This document shows, in pieces, positions 9,422 through 18,236 of a DNA stretch of 63,391 bases (position 1 is its first letter; each line of letters begins with the position of its first letter). The translations under genes were made by a program, and so were the position numbers. The stretch spans positions 1-63,391 of the forward strand of contig NZ_BJNM01000016.1 of assembly GCF_006539685.1 (NCBI RefSeq), written 5' to 3'. This DNA comes from Gluconobacter oxydans. GTDB lineage: Bacteria > Pseudomonadota > Alphaproteobacteria > Acetobacterales > Acetobacteraceae. The notes beneath the pieces were generated by a model. It saw nothing but the letters and a program-made list of their open reading frames with translations. It was not told where the DNA came from and searched no databases.

Positions 9422-10168
9422 TTGAGAAAAGCCAGTATCGGTACGGTCCTGTTTGCAGCTCTTGTGCTCATGTCTTTCTCCGCTGCGCCTGCCCAGACAA
9501 CGGAGACCGTGACCGTCACCGGGCAGCACGCGATGCGTGTTGGCAGCTACAAGGGCATTCACTGGGTCTATGACCGGTTCGACCGTCTGCCCGAAAGCGC
9601 ACGGAAGGATCTGTCGCTGCATTTTCTGGGCGACATCCTGCCCGACCATGCCGTGCCGTCCGAGGCGCATGTCGTGCTTCATGCCAAAGGCGGCGATATT
9701 CCGCTCTTCGTAGGGCAGGACCGGGACATGCATTTCCCCCGTTCCGATGCGCTTCTGGCCGAAAATCCGCCCGTTCTGCTGACCCTGCCGCCCGACCGGA
9801 AAGTCCAGCTTGAACTGGCGATCGAGGTGGCTCCTCTGCCCACGCCCTCTTTCACGAAAGAGCAGGCCGGGGTCTGGATGGGGGAGATCAACGCCGCCAT
9901 CCGGGATTTCTTTGGCGTGATCCTCGCCTTTCTGGCCCCGGACGCCCATCGCCTGAAGGTCGATGTCGCCCCCGGCGCACGGTTCGAGGCTGTGGAGAAC
10001 GGGACGGCGCGGCTTCTGGTCGATAATCAGGGAGCCGTGTCCTACACCTTCATTCTCCGGCCGCAGGACTATCAGGACGGCACGGTATTTCGCTCGGACC
10101 GGCCGTTTTCCATGATCCGCGTGAAGGTGCCGACGAACGAGTTCTTTACGCTCAAACGGAAAAAATGA
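9422..10168 (+). CDS. Exported protein of unknown function
   Basis: A 248-residue protein with a clear signal peptide (hydrophobic residues ~7-22, cleavage near SAAPAQ). The mature part is soluble-looking, with an acidic central region, repeated beta-rich segments and a C-terminal ILRPQDYQDG strand. I do not recognise the family. It starts with TTG, chosen because an unusually strong ribosome site (GAGGAGAGGGG) ends two bases before it. It lies between the methyltransferase and the fab genes on the same strand, with short gaps of 41 and 72 bases. Confidence 0.6.
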   Translation: MRKASIGTVLFAALVLMSFSAAPAQTTETVTVTGQHAMRVGSYKGIHWVYDRFDRLPESARKDLSLHFLGDILPDHAVPSEAHVVLHAKGGDIPLFVGQDRDMHFPRSDALLAENPPVLLTLPPDRKVQLELAIEVAPLPTPSFTKEQAGVWMGEINAAIRDFFGVILAFLAPDAHRLKVDVAPGARFEAVENGTARLLVDNQGAVSYTFILRPQDYQDGTVFRSDRPFSMIRVKVPTNEFFTLKRKK

Positions 10169-10240
10169 CGCGGGATTTGACAGATGGCCCGCAAGGACGC
10201 ATCACGCGGAACCTTAAATTCACTGCCAGCAGGGGGATCC

Positions 10241-11185
10241 ATGTCGGTTCACGCGTTCGTCTTTCCGGGACAGGGGAGCCAGTCCGTCGGGATGGGTCAG
10301 GCCCTGAATGAGGCTTTTGCATCCTCCCGCGCCGTTTTTCAGGAAGTGGACGAGGCCCTCGGCGATCATCTGTCACGCCTGATGTTCTCCGGTGACGCAG
10401 ATGAACTGACGCGGACCGAAAACGCCCAGCCGGCGCTCTTCGCGGTCTCGCTGGCCGCCGTGCGCGCGCTGGAAAGCGAAGGTGGTTTCAAGCTGGCGGA
10501 CAAGGCCGCTTTGGTGGCCGGTCATTCGCTGGGTGAGTATTCCGCCCTGGCTGCTGCTAGTACGCTGGGTATCGCAGAAGGTGCCCGTCTGCTGCGTCTG
10601 CGCGGACAGGCCATGCAGCGCGCGGTTCCGGCCGGTGAGGGCGGTATGGCGGCTCTTCTGGGCGTTGATGCGGCACAGGCCCGTTCGATCTGCGATGAAG
10701 CCTCCCAGGGTGAGACGCTTGAGATCGCCAACGACAATGGGGGTGGCCAGATCGTGGTCTCCGGTGTGATGAGCGCCATTGACCGCGCCATCGTCGTCGC
10801 CAAGGAGCATGGCATCAAGCGCGCCGTGAAGCTTCCGGTCTCCGCACCGTTCCATTCGTCGCTGATGGCTCCTGCTGCGCGGGAAATGGAAGAGGCGCTG
10901 GCGACCGCAACCCTCAATCCTCCGTCCATTCCCGTCATCGCCAACGTCACGGCCGCCAAAGTCACTGACCCTGCCGTGATCCGCGATCTGCTGGTCAAGC
11001 AGGTGACGGGCACGGTACGCTGGCGCGAAAGTGTGCAGACGATGGTGGCCATGGGTGTGACGAACATGCACGAGCTTGGCGCAGGCAAGGTCCTGTGCGG
11101 TCTGGCGCGTCGCATTGCTCCGGAACTGGCGACCAGCAATGCCGGGACGCCCGCTGAAATCGAAGCCCTGCTCAAGGCCCTGTAA
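10241..11185 (+). CDS. fabD: Malonyl-CoA:ACP transacylase
   Basis: A 314-residue cytoplasmic enzyme that moves malonyl from CoA to acyl carrier protein to start fatty acid elongation. The N-terminal FPGQGSQ motif is at residues 8-14, the nucleophile Ser96 sits in GHSLGEY, and the downstream KLPVSAPFHSSLM segment holds the catalytic His region. The start at ATG 10241 is supported by the AGGGGG ribosome site and by the family N-terminus; an upstream in-frame codon at 10184 adds an unlikely 19-residue leader. It is 12 bases before fabG. Confidence 0.95.
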   Translation: MSVHAFVFPGQGSQSVGMGQALNEAFASSRAVFQEVDEALGDHLSRLMFSGDADELTRTENAQPALFAVSLAAVRALESEGGFKLADKAALVAGHSLGEYSALAAASTLGIAEGARLLRLRGQAMQRAVPAGEGGMAALLGVDAAQARSICDEASQGETLEIANDNGGGQIVVSGVMSAIDRAIVVAKEHGIKRAVKLPVSAPFHSSLMAPAAREMEEALATATLNPPSIPVIANVTAAKVTDPAVIRDLLVKQVTGTVRWRESVQTMVAMGVTNMHELGAGKVLCGLARRIAPELATSNAGTPAEIEALLKAL

Positions 11186-11197
11186 GGACAACCGATC

Positions 11198-11938
11198 ATG
11201 TTCTCTCTTTCCGGCAAGACTGCTCTCGTCACGGGTGCCTCCGGCGGCATTGGCGCTGCGATTGCCCGTCAGCTTCATGCGCAGGGTGCGACGGTCGTGC
11301 TCAGCGGTACGCGCGAAGCCGCTCTTCAGGAACTGGCTGACAGCCTGGGCGAGCGTGCCCATATCGCCGTCGCCAACCTGTCCGACCCGGCCGAGGCTGA
11401 TGGCCTCGTCGCCAAGGCTGAAGCCGTTGCGGGTGCGCCGCTGGACATTCTGGTCAACAATGCCGGCCTGACGCGTGATACGCTCGCCATCCGCATGAAG
11501 GACAGCGACTGGTCGCAGGTCATGACCGTGGATTTGGAAAGCCCGTTCCGTCTGGCCCGCGCTGCGCTCAAGGGCATGCTGCGTCGCCGTGCGGGGCGCA
11601 TCATTTCCATCGCCTCCGTGGTAGGAACGACGGGCAATGCCGGTCAGGCCAACTATGCCGCCGCCAAGGCCGGCATAGTGGGCATGAGCAAGTCGCTCGC
11701 GCAGGAAGCCGGTCCGCGAGGCGTGACGGTCAACGTTGTGGCCCCCGGTTTCATCGAAACGCCGATGACGGATGTGCTGCCGGAAACCGTGCGCGAGAAG
11801 CTGATTGGCTCCATTCCGCTCGGCCGGATGGGGAATACTGGTGACGTGGCGTCCGCAGTAGTATATCTGGCTTCCGATGAGGCGGCATGGGTCACGGGTA
11901 CGACCCTGCACGTCAATGGTGGCATGGCGATGGTCTGA
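11198..11938 (+). CDS. fabG: 3-oxoacyl-ACP reductase
   Basis: A 246-residue SDR with TGASGGIG at residues 12-19, NNAG, the catalytic Ser in SIASVVGTTG and YAAAKAG with the active Tyr and Lys, and the closing TLHVNGGMAM. These are the standard FabG signatures. It reduces 3-oxoacyl-ACP with NADPH in each elongation cycle. It sits between fabD and acpP in the canonical order. The 222-base gap to acpP suggests that acpP has its own promoter. Confidence 0.95.
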   Translation: MFSLSGKTALVTGASGGIGAAIARQLHAQGATVVLSGTREAALQELADSLGERAHIAVANLSDPAEADGLVAKAEAVAGAPLDILVNNAGLTRDTLAIRMKDSDWSQVMTVDLESPFRLARAALKGMLRRRAGRIISIASVVGTTGNAGQANYAAAKAGIVGMSKSLAQEAGPRGVTVNVVAPGFIETPMTDVLPETVREKLIGSIPLGRMGNTGDVASAVVYLASDEAAWVTGTTLHVNGGMAMV

Positions 11939-12160
11939 ATGCTTGGCCTTTTTGGTTAAAGCATGCTAATCGCGCGCTGCTTTGCCCGGCCTGCTTAAGG
12001 CTGATGTCCGGTTCTTCCGGCGGCAACGCCTCCCCTGCGAAGGGGGCGGTCCTGCGCTGGAGGAACCTCCGGGCTTCCGGACTGGCAGATGGCAGTACGA
12101 GTTTTGATGTAACGCACCGGACGGGCAAAAGGGTCCCGGACGGGCAGAAGGAACGAACAG

Positions 12161-12400
12161 ATGAGCGATATTGCTGACAAGGTAAAGAAGATCGTTGTCG
12201 AGCACCTCGGTGTGGACGAAAGCAAGGTAACGCCGGACGCGTCGTTCATCGACGACCTGGGCGCTGACAGCCTCGACACGGTCGAGCTGGTCATGGCTTT
12301 CGAAGAAGCCTTCTCCGTCGAGATCCCGGAAGATGCAGCCGAGAAGATCGCAACCGTCAAGGATGCCATCGACTACATCGAGAAGCAGAAGGCAGCCTGA
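12161..12400 (+). CDS. acpP: Acyl carrier protein of fatty acid synthesis
   Basis: A 79-residue acidic protein with the phosphopantetheine attachment Ser37 in the invariant context [16 protein letters not shown]. It carries growing acyl chains for FabD/FabG/FabF. It starts at ATG 12161 with the ribosome site AGAAGGAACG. It is distinct from the second, sphingolipid-associated carrier protein at 27299-27553. Confidence 0.97.
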   Translation: MSDIADKVKKIVVEHLGVDESKVTPDASFIDDLGADSLDTVELVMAFEEAFSVEIPEDAAEKIATVKDAIDYIEKQKAA

Positions 12401-12408
12401 CGCTGACT

Positions 12409-12488
12409 GGAGCCGGTTTTCCGGCTCCGGATTCCCGTCTCGTCATACGAGGCGGAAGACCAGCCGGGCCTTTTCCTGAGGCCCGGCT
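12409..12488 (+). promoter_or_regulatory. Two tandem hairpins in the acpP-fabF gap
   Basis: The first hairpin is GGAGCCGG-TTTT-CCGGCTCC (12409-12428). The second has perfect arms AGCCGGGCC (12462-12470) and GGCCCGGCT (12480-12488) around a 9-base loop. Neither is followed by a T tract on the plus strand, so they look like RNA processing or stability elements that uncouple acpP from fabF levels rather than simple terminators. This is an inference from structure alone. Confidence 0.5.
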
Positions 12489-12524
12489 GCAAGACCAGGA
12501 CATAACGTGAGACAAGAGGCATCG

Positions 12525-13811
12525 ATGAGCGGGACTGCAACTAACGGGCGGCGTGTCGTCGTAACCGGTATCGGTGTTGTCAGCCCACTGGCTGTGGGCG
12601 CGGAACTGACATGGAAGCGGCTGATCGAAGGACAGTCCGGCATTGGCCGGATCACGCATTTCGATCCCTCCGAACTTCCTGCCCAGGTCGCCGGACAGGT
12701 TCCGGACGGCCCGACGGCGGAAGGCGGTCTCACGTTGTCCGACTGGGTGCCAGTCAAGGACCAGAAGAAGATGGACCGTTTCATCCATCTGGGCCTTGCC
12801 GCAGCCATCCAGGCTGTCGAGGATTCGGGCTGGAAGCCTGAGGACGAGGACGGTCGCTGCGCCACGGGCGTGATGATCGGCTCGGGTATCGGCGGTCTCC
12901 AGACGATTTATGACGGCTCCCTGACGGTTTCGAGCGGCAAGGCCCGCCGTCTGTCGCCGTTCTTCATTCCCTCGGCCCTGATCAATCTGATTTCCGGTCA
13001 CCTCTCGATCCGCTACGGGTTCAAGGGACCGAACCATGCTGTCGTGACGGCCTGCGCGACCGGCGTTCATGCCATCGGTGATGCCTCGCGCCTCATCCAG
13101 TATGGCGATGCCGACGTGATGGTGGCTGGCGGTGCGGAAGCCGCGATCTGCTCGCTCGGTATTGCCGGCTTCTGCTCGGCCCGTGCGCTCTCCACCGGCT
13201 CCAACGATGATCCGACCAAGGCCTCGCGCCCGTGGGACAAGGACCGTGACGGCTTCATCATGGGGGAGGGTGCCGGTGTGGTCGTGCTTGAGGAACTCGA
13301 GCATGCCAAGCGTCGTGGTGCGAAGATCTATGGTGAGATCGGCGGCTACGGCATGTCCGGTGATGCGTATCACATCACGGCTCCTGCCGAAGGTCACAAC
13401 GGTGCATTCCGTGCCATGAAGGCCGCGCTGCGCAACAGCGGCGGCCTGACCACGGCCGACATCGACTATGTCAACGCCCACGGCACCTCCACCATGGCGG
13501 ATGATCTTGAGCTTGATGCGGTCGAGCGCTTCTTCGGCGATGACGCCAAGCGTCTGGCCATGTCCTCCACGAAGTCGGCCATTGGCCATCTTCTGGGTGC
13601 GGCCGGTGCGGTCGAGGCTATCTTCTGCCTTCAGGCCATCCGTGACGGCATCGTTCCGCCCACGCTGAACCTGGACAACCCGGCGCGTGAAAGCGTCATC
13701 GACCGCGTGGCGCATGTGGCCCAGGAGCGCAAGATCGACGTTGCCCTGTCCAACAGCTTCGGCTTTGGCGGCACGAATGCGAGCATCATCCTCAAGCGCT
13801 TCAAGGACTGA
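12525..13811 (+). CDS. fabF: 3-oxoacyl-ACP synthase II
   Basis: A 428-residue condensing enzyme that elongates acyl-ACP with malonyl-ACP. The catalytic Cys177 lies in TACATG. The two histidines are in VNAHGTST and SAIGHLLGAAG, and the C-terminal FGFGGTNAS loop is present. ATG 12525 is preceded by AGAGG at good spacing, so I prefer it to the in-frame GTG at 12507. The stop is 17 bases before mltG, indicating cotranscription. Confidence 0.96.
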   Translation: MSGTATNGRRVVVTGIGVVSPLAVGAELTWKRLIEGQSGIGRITHFDPSELPAQVAGQVPDGPTAEGGLTLSDWVPVKDQKKMDRFIHLGLAAAIQAVEDSGWKPEDEDGRCATGVMIGSGIGGLQTIYDGSLTVSSGKARRLSPFFIPSALINLISGHLSIRYGFKGPNHAVVTACATGVHAIGDASRLIQYGDADVMVAGGAEAAICSLGIAGFCSARALSTGSNDDPTKASRPWDKDRDGFIMGEGAGVVVLEELEHAKRRGAKIYGEIGGYGMSGDAYHITAPAEGHNGAFRAMKAALRNSGGLTTADIDYVNAHGTSTMADDLELDAVERFFGDDAKRLAMSSTKSAIGHLLGAAGAVEAIFCLQAIRDGIVPPTLNLDNPARESVIDRVAHVAQERKIDVALSNSFGFGGTNASIILKRFKD

Positions 13812-13828
13812 GGAAGGGTTCGTTTTCA

Positions 13829-14878
13829 ATGTCTGAAGGTCAGCCTGACGGCGAGGAACCGCGGAAGCTTGTTCTTCCGCCAAAGGCTGGCCGCAAGCTG
13901 GCGCTCTTCGGGGCGCCACTGCTCCTCGTCGCAGGACTGGCCGCAGGTTACGGGCACTACACCGATCCCGGACCGCTGCAGGACGAGAAGACTTTCGTCA
14001 TTCCGCATGGCAACAATGCCCGTGTGACAAAGGCGCTCCAGGACGACGGGATCCTTTCCTCGACCTGGGCATCCGGTACGTTTTTCCGGATTGCCGCGTT
14101 CCTGACGCATCGCGATGGCCAGATCCACGCTGCGGAACTGCAGTTTCCGGCCCGGGTTTCGGTCGCACATACCCTTGAAATCCTGCGTCACGGCAAGCCC
14201 GTTTCCCATCAGCTTACGGTACCCGAGGGGCTGACGGCCCTCAGGATTGCGGCCATTCTGAACAAGGCTCCTGCGCTGAGCGGTGAAGTGCCCACGCTTG
14301 CCGAGGGCAGTGTCTTTCCGCAGACCGTCTCTTATGTGTGGGGAACGTCACGTCAGGCTCTGGCCGAAAAACTGCAGAAAATGATGGCGGCCAGACTTGC
14401 CGCTGCCTGGGACGGCCGTAATGTCGAAGCGCTGGATGGGCTGATTCAGTCTCCACAGGAATTGCTGGTTCTCGCATCGCTGATCGAGCGTGAGACGGTC
14501 GTGCCGTCCGAGCGGCCGATGGTGGCGCGCGTGTTCCTGAACCGCCTGAAACTGGGTATGCGGCTTCAGACGGATCCGAGCGTGATCTACGGGCTCAGCA
14601 ATGGTGCAGGCACGCTGGACGCGCCGCTGACCCATGAAGATCTGCAGACCCCGGGGCCTTACAACACCTATCTTCAGACTGGACTGCCACCCGGTCCCAT
14701 CTGTTCGCCGGGACCGACCTCACTGGATGCCGCAGCGCATCCGGCTGACGGGAAGATGCTGTATTTTGTGGCGACGGGGACGGGCGGGCATAATTTCGCC
14801 GAGACGCTCGCCGATCAGGATAAAAACATCCGCGCCTATCACGCCCACCTGTCGGCGACACCCCAGAACCAGAACTGA
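13829..14878 (+). CDS. mltG: Endolytic murein transglycosylase
   Basis: A 349-residue inner-membrane protein with one N-terminal transmembrane segment (residues ~31-50), a LysM-like region, and the YceG/MltG catalytic domain. The active Glu220 sits in ASLIERETVVPSER, followed by ARVFLNRL, LQTDPSVIYG and the closing YNTYLQTGLPPGPI. It cuts nascent glycan strands in the periplasm and helps set strand length. The fabF-mltG pairing is common in alphaproteobacteria, and the stop is followed by a hairpin. Confidence 0.94.
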   Translation: MSEGQPDGEEPRKLVLPPKAGRKLALFGAPLLLVAGLAAGYGHYTDPGPLQDEKTFVIPHGNNARVTKALQDDGILSSTWASGTFFRIAAFLTHRDGQIHAAELQFPARVSVAHTLEILRHGKPVSHQLTVPEGLTALRIAAILNKAPALSGEVPTLAEGSVFPQTVSYVWGTSRQALAEKLQKMMAARLAAAWDGRNVEALDGLIQSPQELLVLASLIERETVVPSERPMVARVFLNRLKLGMRLQTDPSVIYGLSNGAGTLDAPLTHEDLQTPGPYNTYLQTGLPPGPICSPGPTSLDAAAHPADGKMLYFVATGTGGHNFAETLADQDKNIRAYHAHLSATPQNQN

Positions 14879-14881
14879 AGT

Positions 14882-14903
14882 CCCGTCCTCCGGAGAGGAC
14901 GGG
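14882..14903. terminator. Hairpin between convergent mltG and SYLF lipoprotein genes
   Basis: Perfect 9-base-pair stem CCCGTCCTC / GAGGACGGG around the loop CGGA. No T tract follows on either strand, so intrinsic termination would be weak. Its position between two convergent stops supports a transcript-end role. Confidence 0.5.
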
Positions 14904-14913
14904 CGTAATGGCC

Positions 14914-15798
14914 TCAGTGCTTCAGCGGGGCGAGGGTCTGGCTCTGTACGCTGGACGCCTGTGCCGAGTACGGGCGACTGGCGTCATAGCTCGCCGGATA
15001 GGGATTGTTGCCAACGACGTCCTGCGTGGCAGTCGTACGCGCGGCGGTGGCAGCCTGTGACACGCGGGACGTCGCGGTGGCTGCGCTGCTGGTGGGCAGT
15101 TTGGCCACGGACATCAGGGCGCGGCGCAGCGGATCGGCAGACGGGTTGTTGACGCGCATCGTCACAACGATGTCCTCGGGGCCGACGGTCTGGTTGTAAT
15201 AGGCCCGGTTGGCGCCACTATCGACGGTCAGCTTGGAACCACCCAGCGCTGCACCGGCATACAGGCCCTCGTTCTTCTGGGCGGCGTAGATGTCGGTATT
15301 GTGCGCGCCAGCCGTGCTGTCCTCCAGACCCGAGCCGATGCTGGCGAAGGAGGCGGAGGCGGAGGCATCAAACTTGAACTGGCTGTCCAGAATGGCCTGG
15401 ATGCCGCGCTGGGACATGATGAACAGGATCGTTTCCGTGCTCTGCACGCCAAGCTGAAGCCCCATCGAGGCCGTGCCCAGACGGTAGAATGCCGGGTCGG
15501 ACCATGATCCGCGGGCGTCACGGCTCAGAAGCACGCAGCGGCCGCCGGAGCCGCCGATCCCGAAGGACATGTTCAGCACGGACGGGCAGACCATGACGGC
15601 CTTGGCTTCGGCCAGCAGCTTCTGGGAGCGGGACTGCGCTGTTGTTCCCGTGAAGAGATCCTGAACCGCCAGCGTGGCACGATCGACAATGATCTGCTGC
15701 TGGCTGGCCGTGGTCTGGGGAGCATCGGAACAGGCTGACAGGGCGGCGCAGCCCGAAGCGACGAGCATGGTCTTACGCAGGAGACCGGACAGGGTCAT
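14914..15798 (-). CDS. SYLF-domain (Ysc84-type) lipoprotein
   Basis: A 294-residue lipoprotein: the signal peptide ends at the lipobox LSAC (Cys at residue 23). The body matches the Ysc84/SYLF lipid-binding family, with VMVCPSVLNMSFGIGGSGG, GLQLGVQSTETILFIM and SGLEDSTAGAHNTDIYA as typical segments. The C-terminus is a Ser/Thr/Ala-rich tail. The domain binds phosphoinositides in eukaryotes; in bacteria it is a periplasmic lipid-binding module of unclear role. The gene is monocistronic. Confidence 0.85.
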   Translation of the reverse strand: MTLSGLLRKTMLVASGCAALSACSDAPQTTASQQQIIVDRATLAVQDLFTGTTAQSRSQKLLAEAKAVMVCPSVLNMSFGIGGSGGRCVLLSRDARGSWSDPAFYRLGTASMGLQLGVQSTETILFIMSQRGIQAILDSQFKFDASASASFASIGSGLEDSTAGAHNTDIYAAQKNEGLYAGAALGGSKLTVDSGANRAYYNQTVGPEDIVVTMRVNNPSADPLRRALMSVAKLPTSSAATATSRVSQAATAARTTATQDVVGNNPYPASYDASRPYSAQASSVQSQTLAPLKH

Positions 15799-15887
15799 GG
15801 AGGATACCTTCTGCAGTCATCGTAGGAATATTTCCCCGCACTATGCGTCAAATGCGGCCAAATCACGAGTGCGGGGCGGAAGGGATG

Positions 15888-16676
15888 TCAGATTTCCACG
15901 TCAACGGCGGCTGACAGGGCCTTTGCAATGCCGGGCGCGGCGGCAAGAATGGTTGCCCCACCCGTCAGGCCGCCTGTCTGAAGGAAACGCGACACCGCGG
16001 CCCCGGCTTCCGAAAGGATGACCAGTGCGGCTGCCACATCCCAGAGCTGGATGACGATTTCCAGATATCCGTCGGAGCGCCCGCAGGCCACATCGGCCAA
16101 GGCCAGCGCGCCCGATCCGCCGGAGCGCGGCATTGCGCCGAGCGCCATGATGGCGGCGATCTTCTCGTTGAAGGTTTCGGTCGTCACGCGCGCGGACCAG
16201 CCCATTTCGATCATGGCTTCCTGCGTGTTCGTAATGGGGGATGCCTTGATCGGCTTGCCGTTCAGGAACGCGCCCTTGCCCTTCTGGGCCGTGAAGACTT
16301 CGCCAAGCGCCGGAGCATCGATCACGCCGGCAACAGGTTTGTCTCCGTCCAGCAGGCCGAGCGAGACGCACCAGCGGTCACGGCCGCGTGCATAATTGGA
16401 CGTCCCGTCGATCGGGTCCACGACCCAGCGGAAGCCGCCCTGACGCGTCGCACCATTTTCTTCGCCCTGAAAACCATCCTCGGGGAAAAGCTCCTGGATG
16501 CGGCGGCTGACAAAGGCTTCGACGGCGCCATCCGTCTCGGTCAGGTAGTCCTGCCGGCCCTTGAGTGTTCCGGTCGGGCCACCCGGAGCAGGGCGCAGGG
16601 AGAGAGCAAGCCGGGCTGCGTCCCGCACAACGGAACGGGCGGCTTCGAGGCGGACGGCAATCGGATCGAAGGTCAT
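15888..16676 (-). CDS. Inositol monophosphatase family phosphatase
   Basis: A 262-residue magnesium-dependent phosphatase. Metal ligands are seen in GEENG (residues 71-75) and DPIDGTSNYARG (87-98; Asp87, Asp90), and the second aspartate motif is in IQLWDVAAALVILSEAG. Family members hydrolyse inositol monophosphate, histidinol phosphate or nucleotide 3'(2'),5'-bisphosphates. The motifs do not decide which, so I give no symbol. It lies nine bases downstream of the MmcB-like gene and is probably cotranscribed with it. Confidence 0.85.
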   Translation of the reverse strand: MTFDPIAVRLEAARSVVRDAARLALSLRPAPGGPTGTLKGRQDYLTETDGAVEAFVSRRIQELFPEDGFQGEENGATRQGGFRWVVDPIDGTSNYARGRDRWCVSLGLLDGDKPVAGVIDAPALGEVFTAQKGKGAFLNGKPIKASPITNTQEAMIEMGWSARVTTETFNEKIAAIMALGAMPRSGGSGALALADVACGRSDGYLEIVIQLWDVAAALVILSEAGAAVSRFLQTGGLTGGATILAAAPGIAKALSAAVDVEI

Positions 16677-16685
16677 GAAACTGTC

Positions 16686-17225
16686 CTAGTCTGTGCGCCG
16701 TGCAGCGCGGAGGGATGCCGTAATGGCGGGGTCTTCAAGGCTCATGAGACGACTTGCGGCCGTTGTCGCAAACAGATGCAGCAGAGTGCGCCGCCGTGCG
16801 GGAGCGAGCTTGTGGAGCGTGGGTTCCCGAATGATCGTGCATTCTGCCAGAATACTGTCGCGCAGGGCAGCAGGGACGGCGCTGACGCTGACGACGATCA
16901 GGCCCACATCCGGCGGAATAAGGTCCAGCGGAAAGCCGTCATCCACCGCAAAAAACAGCCGGTCGGACCAGTCCCGGTATTCGGGCCATTTCTGATCGGT
17001 CTGGAAATCGCGCAGGCCGGACTTGATCTCGATGCAGGTCAGGGAATGATCGGGCAGGAGCGCCATGATGTCCGCGCGGCGTCCCGCGGCGGGAAGGGCG
17101 AATTCATTGATGGCGGCCCAGTTTATTGTCCGGCACAATCCGAGGACGGCGCGCCGGATGGCCAGCTGCGTTTCCGGCAGGCCACAGGATGTTGCAGCGG
17201 GATTTTCGGCAAGAACCGTACTCAT
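16686..17225 (-). CDS. mmcB: MmcB-family DNA repair protein
   Basis: A 179-residue protein with a PD-(D/E)xK nuclease-like core: RADIMALLPDH, then CIEIKSGLRDFQTDQKWPEY. This is the pattern of alphaproteobacterial MmcB, a LexA-regulated protein needed for tolerance of mitomycin C in Caulobacter. ATG 17225 is preceded by CAGGATGGAA. A longer frame reaches 17309 but would overlap the divergent neighbour's start. Cytoplasmic, exact reaction unknown. Confidence 0.75.
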   Translation of the reverse strand: MSTVLAENPAATSCGLPETQLAIRRAVLGLCRTINWAAINEFALPAAGRRADIMALLPDHSLTCIEIKSGLRDFQTDQKWPEYRDWSDRLFFAVDDGFPLDLIPPDVGLIVVSVSAVPAALRDSILAECTIIREPTLHKLAPARRRTLLHLFATTAASRLMSLEDPAITASLRAARRTD

Positions 17226-17307
17226 GGTTCCATCCTGCCCCGATCTGCGCTCTACGTCTGCCCCGGCAGGCTTTTTTTGAAGCTGTATTTTTACGGGAGA
17301 GTGCCTC

Positions 17308-18198
17308 ATGCCATTTTTGCGAACGGATCACTGGCGATGCGCCATCGTTCACGCGCCTCTGGCTGAGGTGGTCGAAGCGGCCAGTCTGAACGGCTTTCCC
17401 ATCACGACTCTGCCCGATATCGGGGATCATTGTTTTCTGGCCGATCCGTTCGGATTCTGGCGCGACGGAAAGCTGTATGTCTTTGCCGAGGCCTTCGATT
17501 ACCGCAACCCCACGGGAACGATCGAGGTCCTGATCTATGACGGAACGGGCCGTCTGCTGTCGCGTGAAACCGTTCTGCAGGAGTCTTGGCATCTGTCCTA
17601 CCCGTTCGTGTTCGCGCATGAGGGCGAGGTCTATATGCTGCCCGAGGCCAGTGCTTCGGGCCGTCTTTCGCTCTATCGGGCAAAATCGTTTCCGCGTGAG
17701 TGGGAGCGGGTCGAGGCATTCGATTTCCCCGAAGCCGCGATCGATGCAACGCCATTTCAGTATGCCGGTCGCTGGTGGATGTTCTGGACGCCCGCAGGGA
17801 GCAAGGACGAACGGCAGAGCCTTCTGAACATTTCCGTGGCCGACACCTTGATGGGGCCATGGAAAAACCTTGGGCTTTTCCTGAACGACCGGGCAGGGGC
17901 CCGTCCCGGGGGCACGCCGGTTCTTGTGGATGGAAAGATCTTCCTGCCTACCCAGGACTGCCGCGGAACCTATGGCCGCGGGATCCGGCTGCTGGAAATC
18001 GAAGGGCTGGAACGGGGGCTGCCGAAAGTCACACCGGGACTGTCCATTTCCATTCCGGCGTCTTTGCGGAAGCGTTATCCGGACGGGATGCACACCCTGT
18101 CCGCAGCCGGGCAGGTGACGCTGATTGACGTCAAGAAAATCGGGATTGGCCCCAGGCGGGATCTGCTCAATCTGAAGCGCCGGATTTTCGGCGCCTGA
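17308..18198 (+). CDS. GINT1-N-like / five-bladed propeller domain protein (sphingolipid cluster)
   Basis: A 296-residue protein without signal peptide. The repeated patterns CFLADPFGFWRDGKLYVF, SYPFVFAHEGEVYMLPE, IDATPFQYAGRWWMFWT and LVDGKIFLPTQDC are blades of a GH43-like five-bladed propeller. The same arrangement occurs in the N-terminal domain of plant glucosamine inositolphosphorylceramide transferase 1 and in bacterial sugar-modifying proteins. Here it stands alone, with no transferase domain fused. Its position beside a sphingolipid gene set suggests a role in head-group glycosylation, but this is inference. It converges with the minus-strand operon ending at 18220. Confidence 0.65.
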   Translation: MPFLRTDHWRCAIVHAPLAEVVEAASLNGFPITTLPDIGDHCFLADPFGFWRDGKLYVFAEAFDYRNPTGTIEVLIYDGTGRLLSRETVLQESWHLSYPFVFAHEGEVYMLPEASASGRLSLYRAKSFPREWERVEAFDFPEAAIDATPFQYAGRWWMFWTPAGSKDERQSLLNISVADTLMGPWKNLGLFLNDRAGARPGGTPVLVDGKIFLPTQDCRGTYGRGIRLLEIEGLERGLPKVTPGLSISIPASLRKRYPDGMHTLSAAGQVTLIDVKKIGIGPRRDLLNLKRRIFGA

Positions 18199-18205
18199 GA
18201 CGTGC

Positions 18206-18236
18206 GTATCCCCGGGCGCTCAGAAGCCCGGGATAC
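18206..18236. terminator. Hairpin between convergent genes
   Basis: Arms GTATCCCCGGGC and GCCCGGGATAC pair with a single bulged C around an 8-base loop. The hairpin contains the stop codon of the glycosyltransferase gene (18220-18222, minus strand). No T tract is present, so the terminator call is tentative. Confidence 0.5.

Noticed and set aside
10373-11911. 512-codon minus-strand open frame
   Set aside because: Antisense to fabD and fabG.
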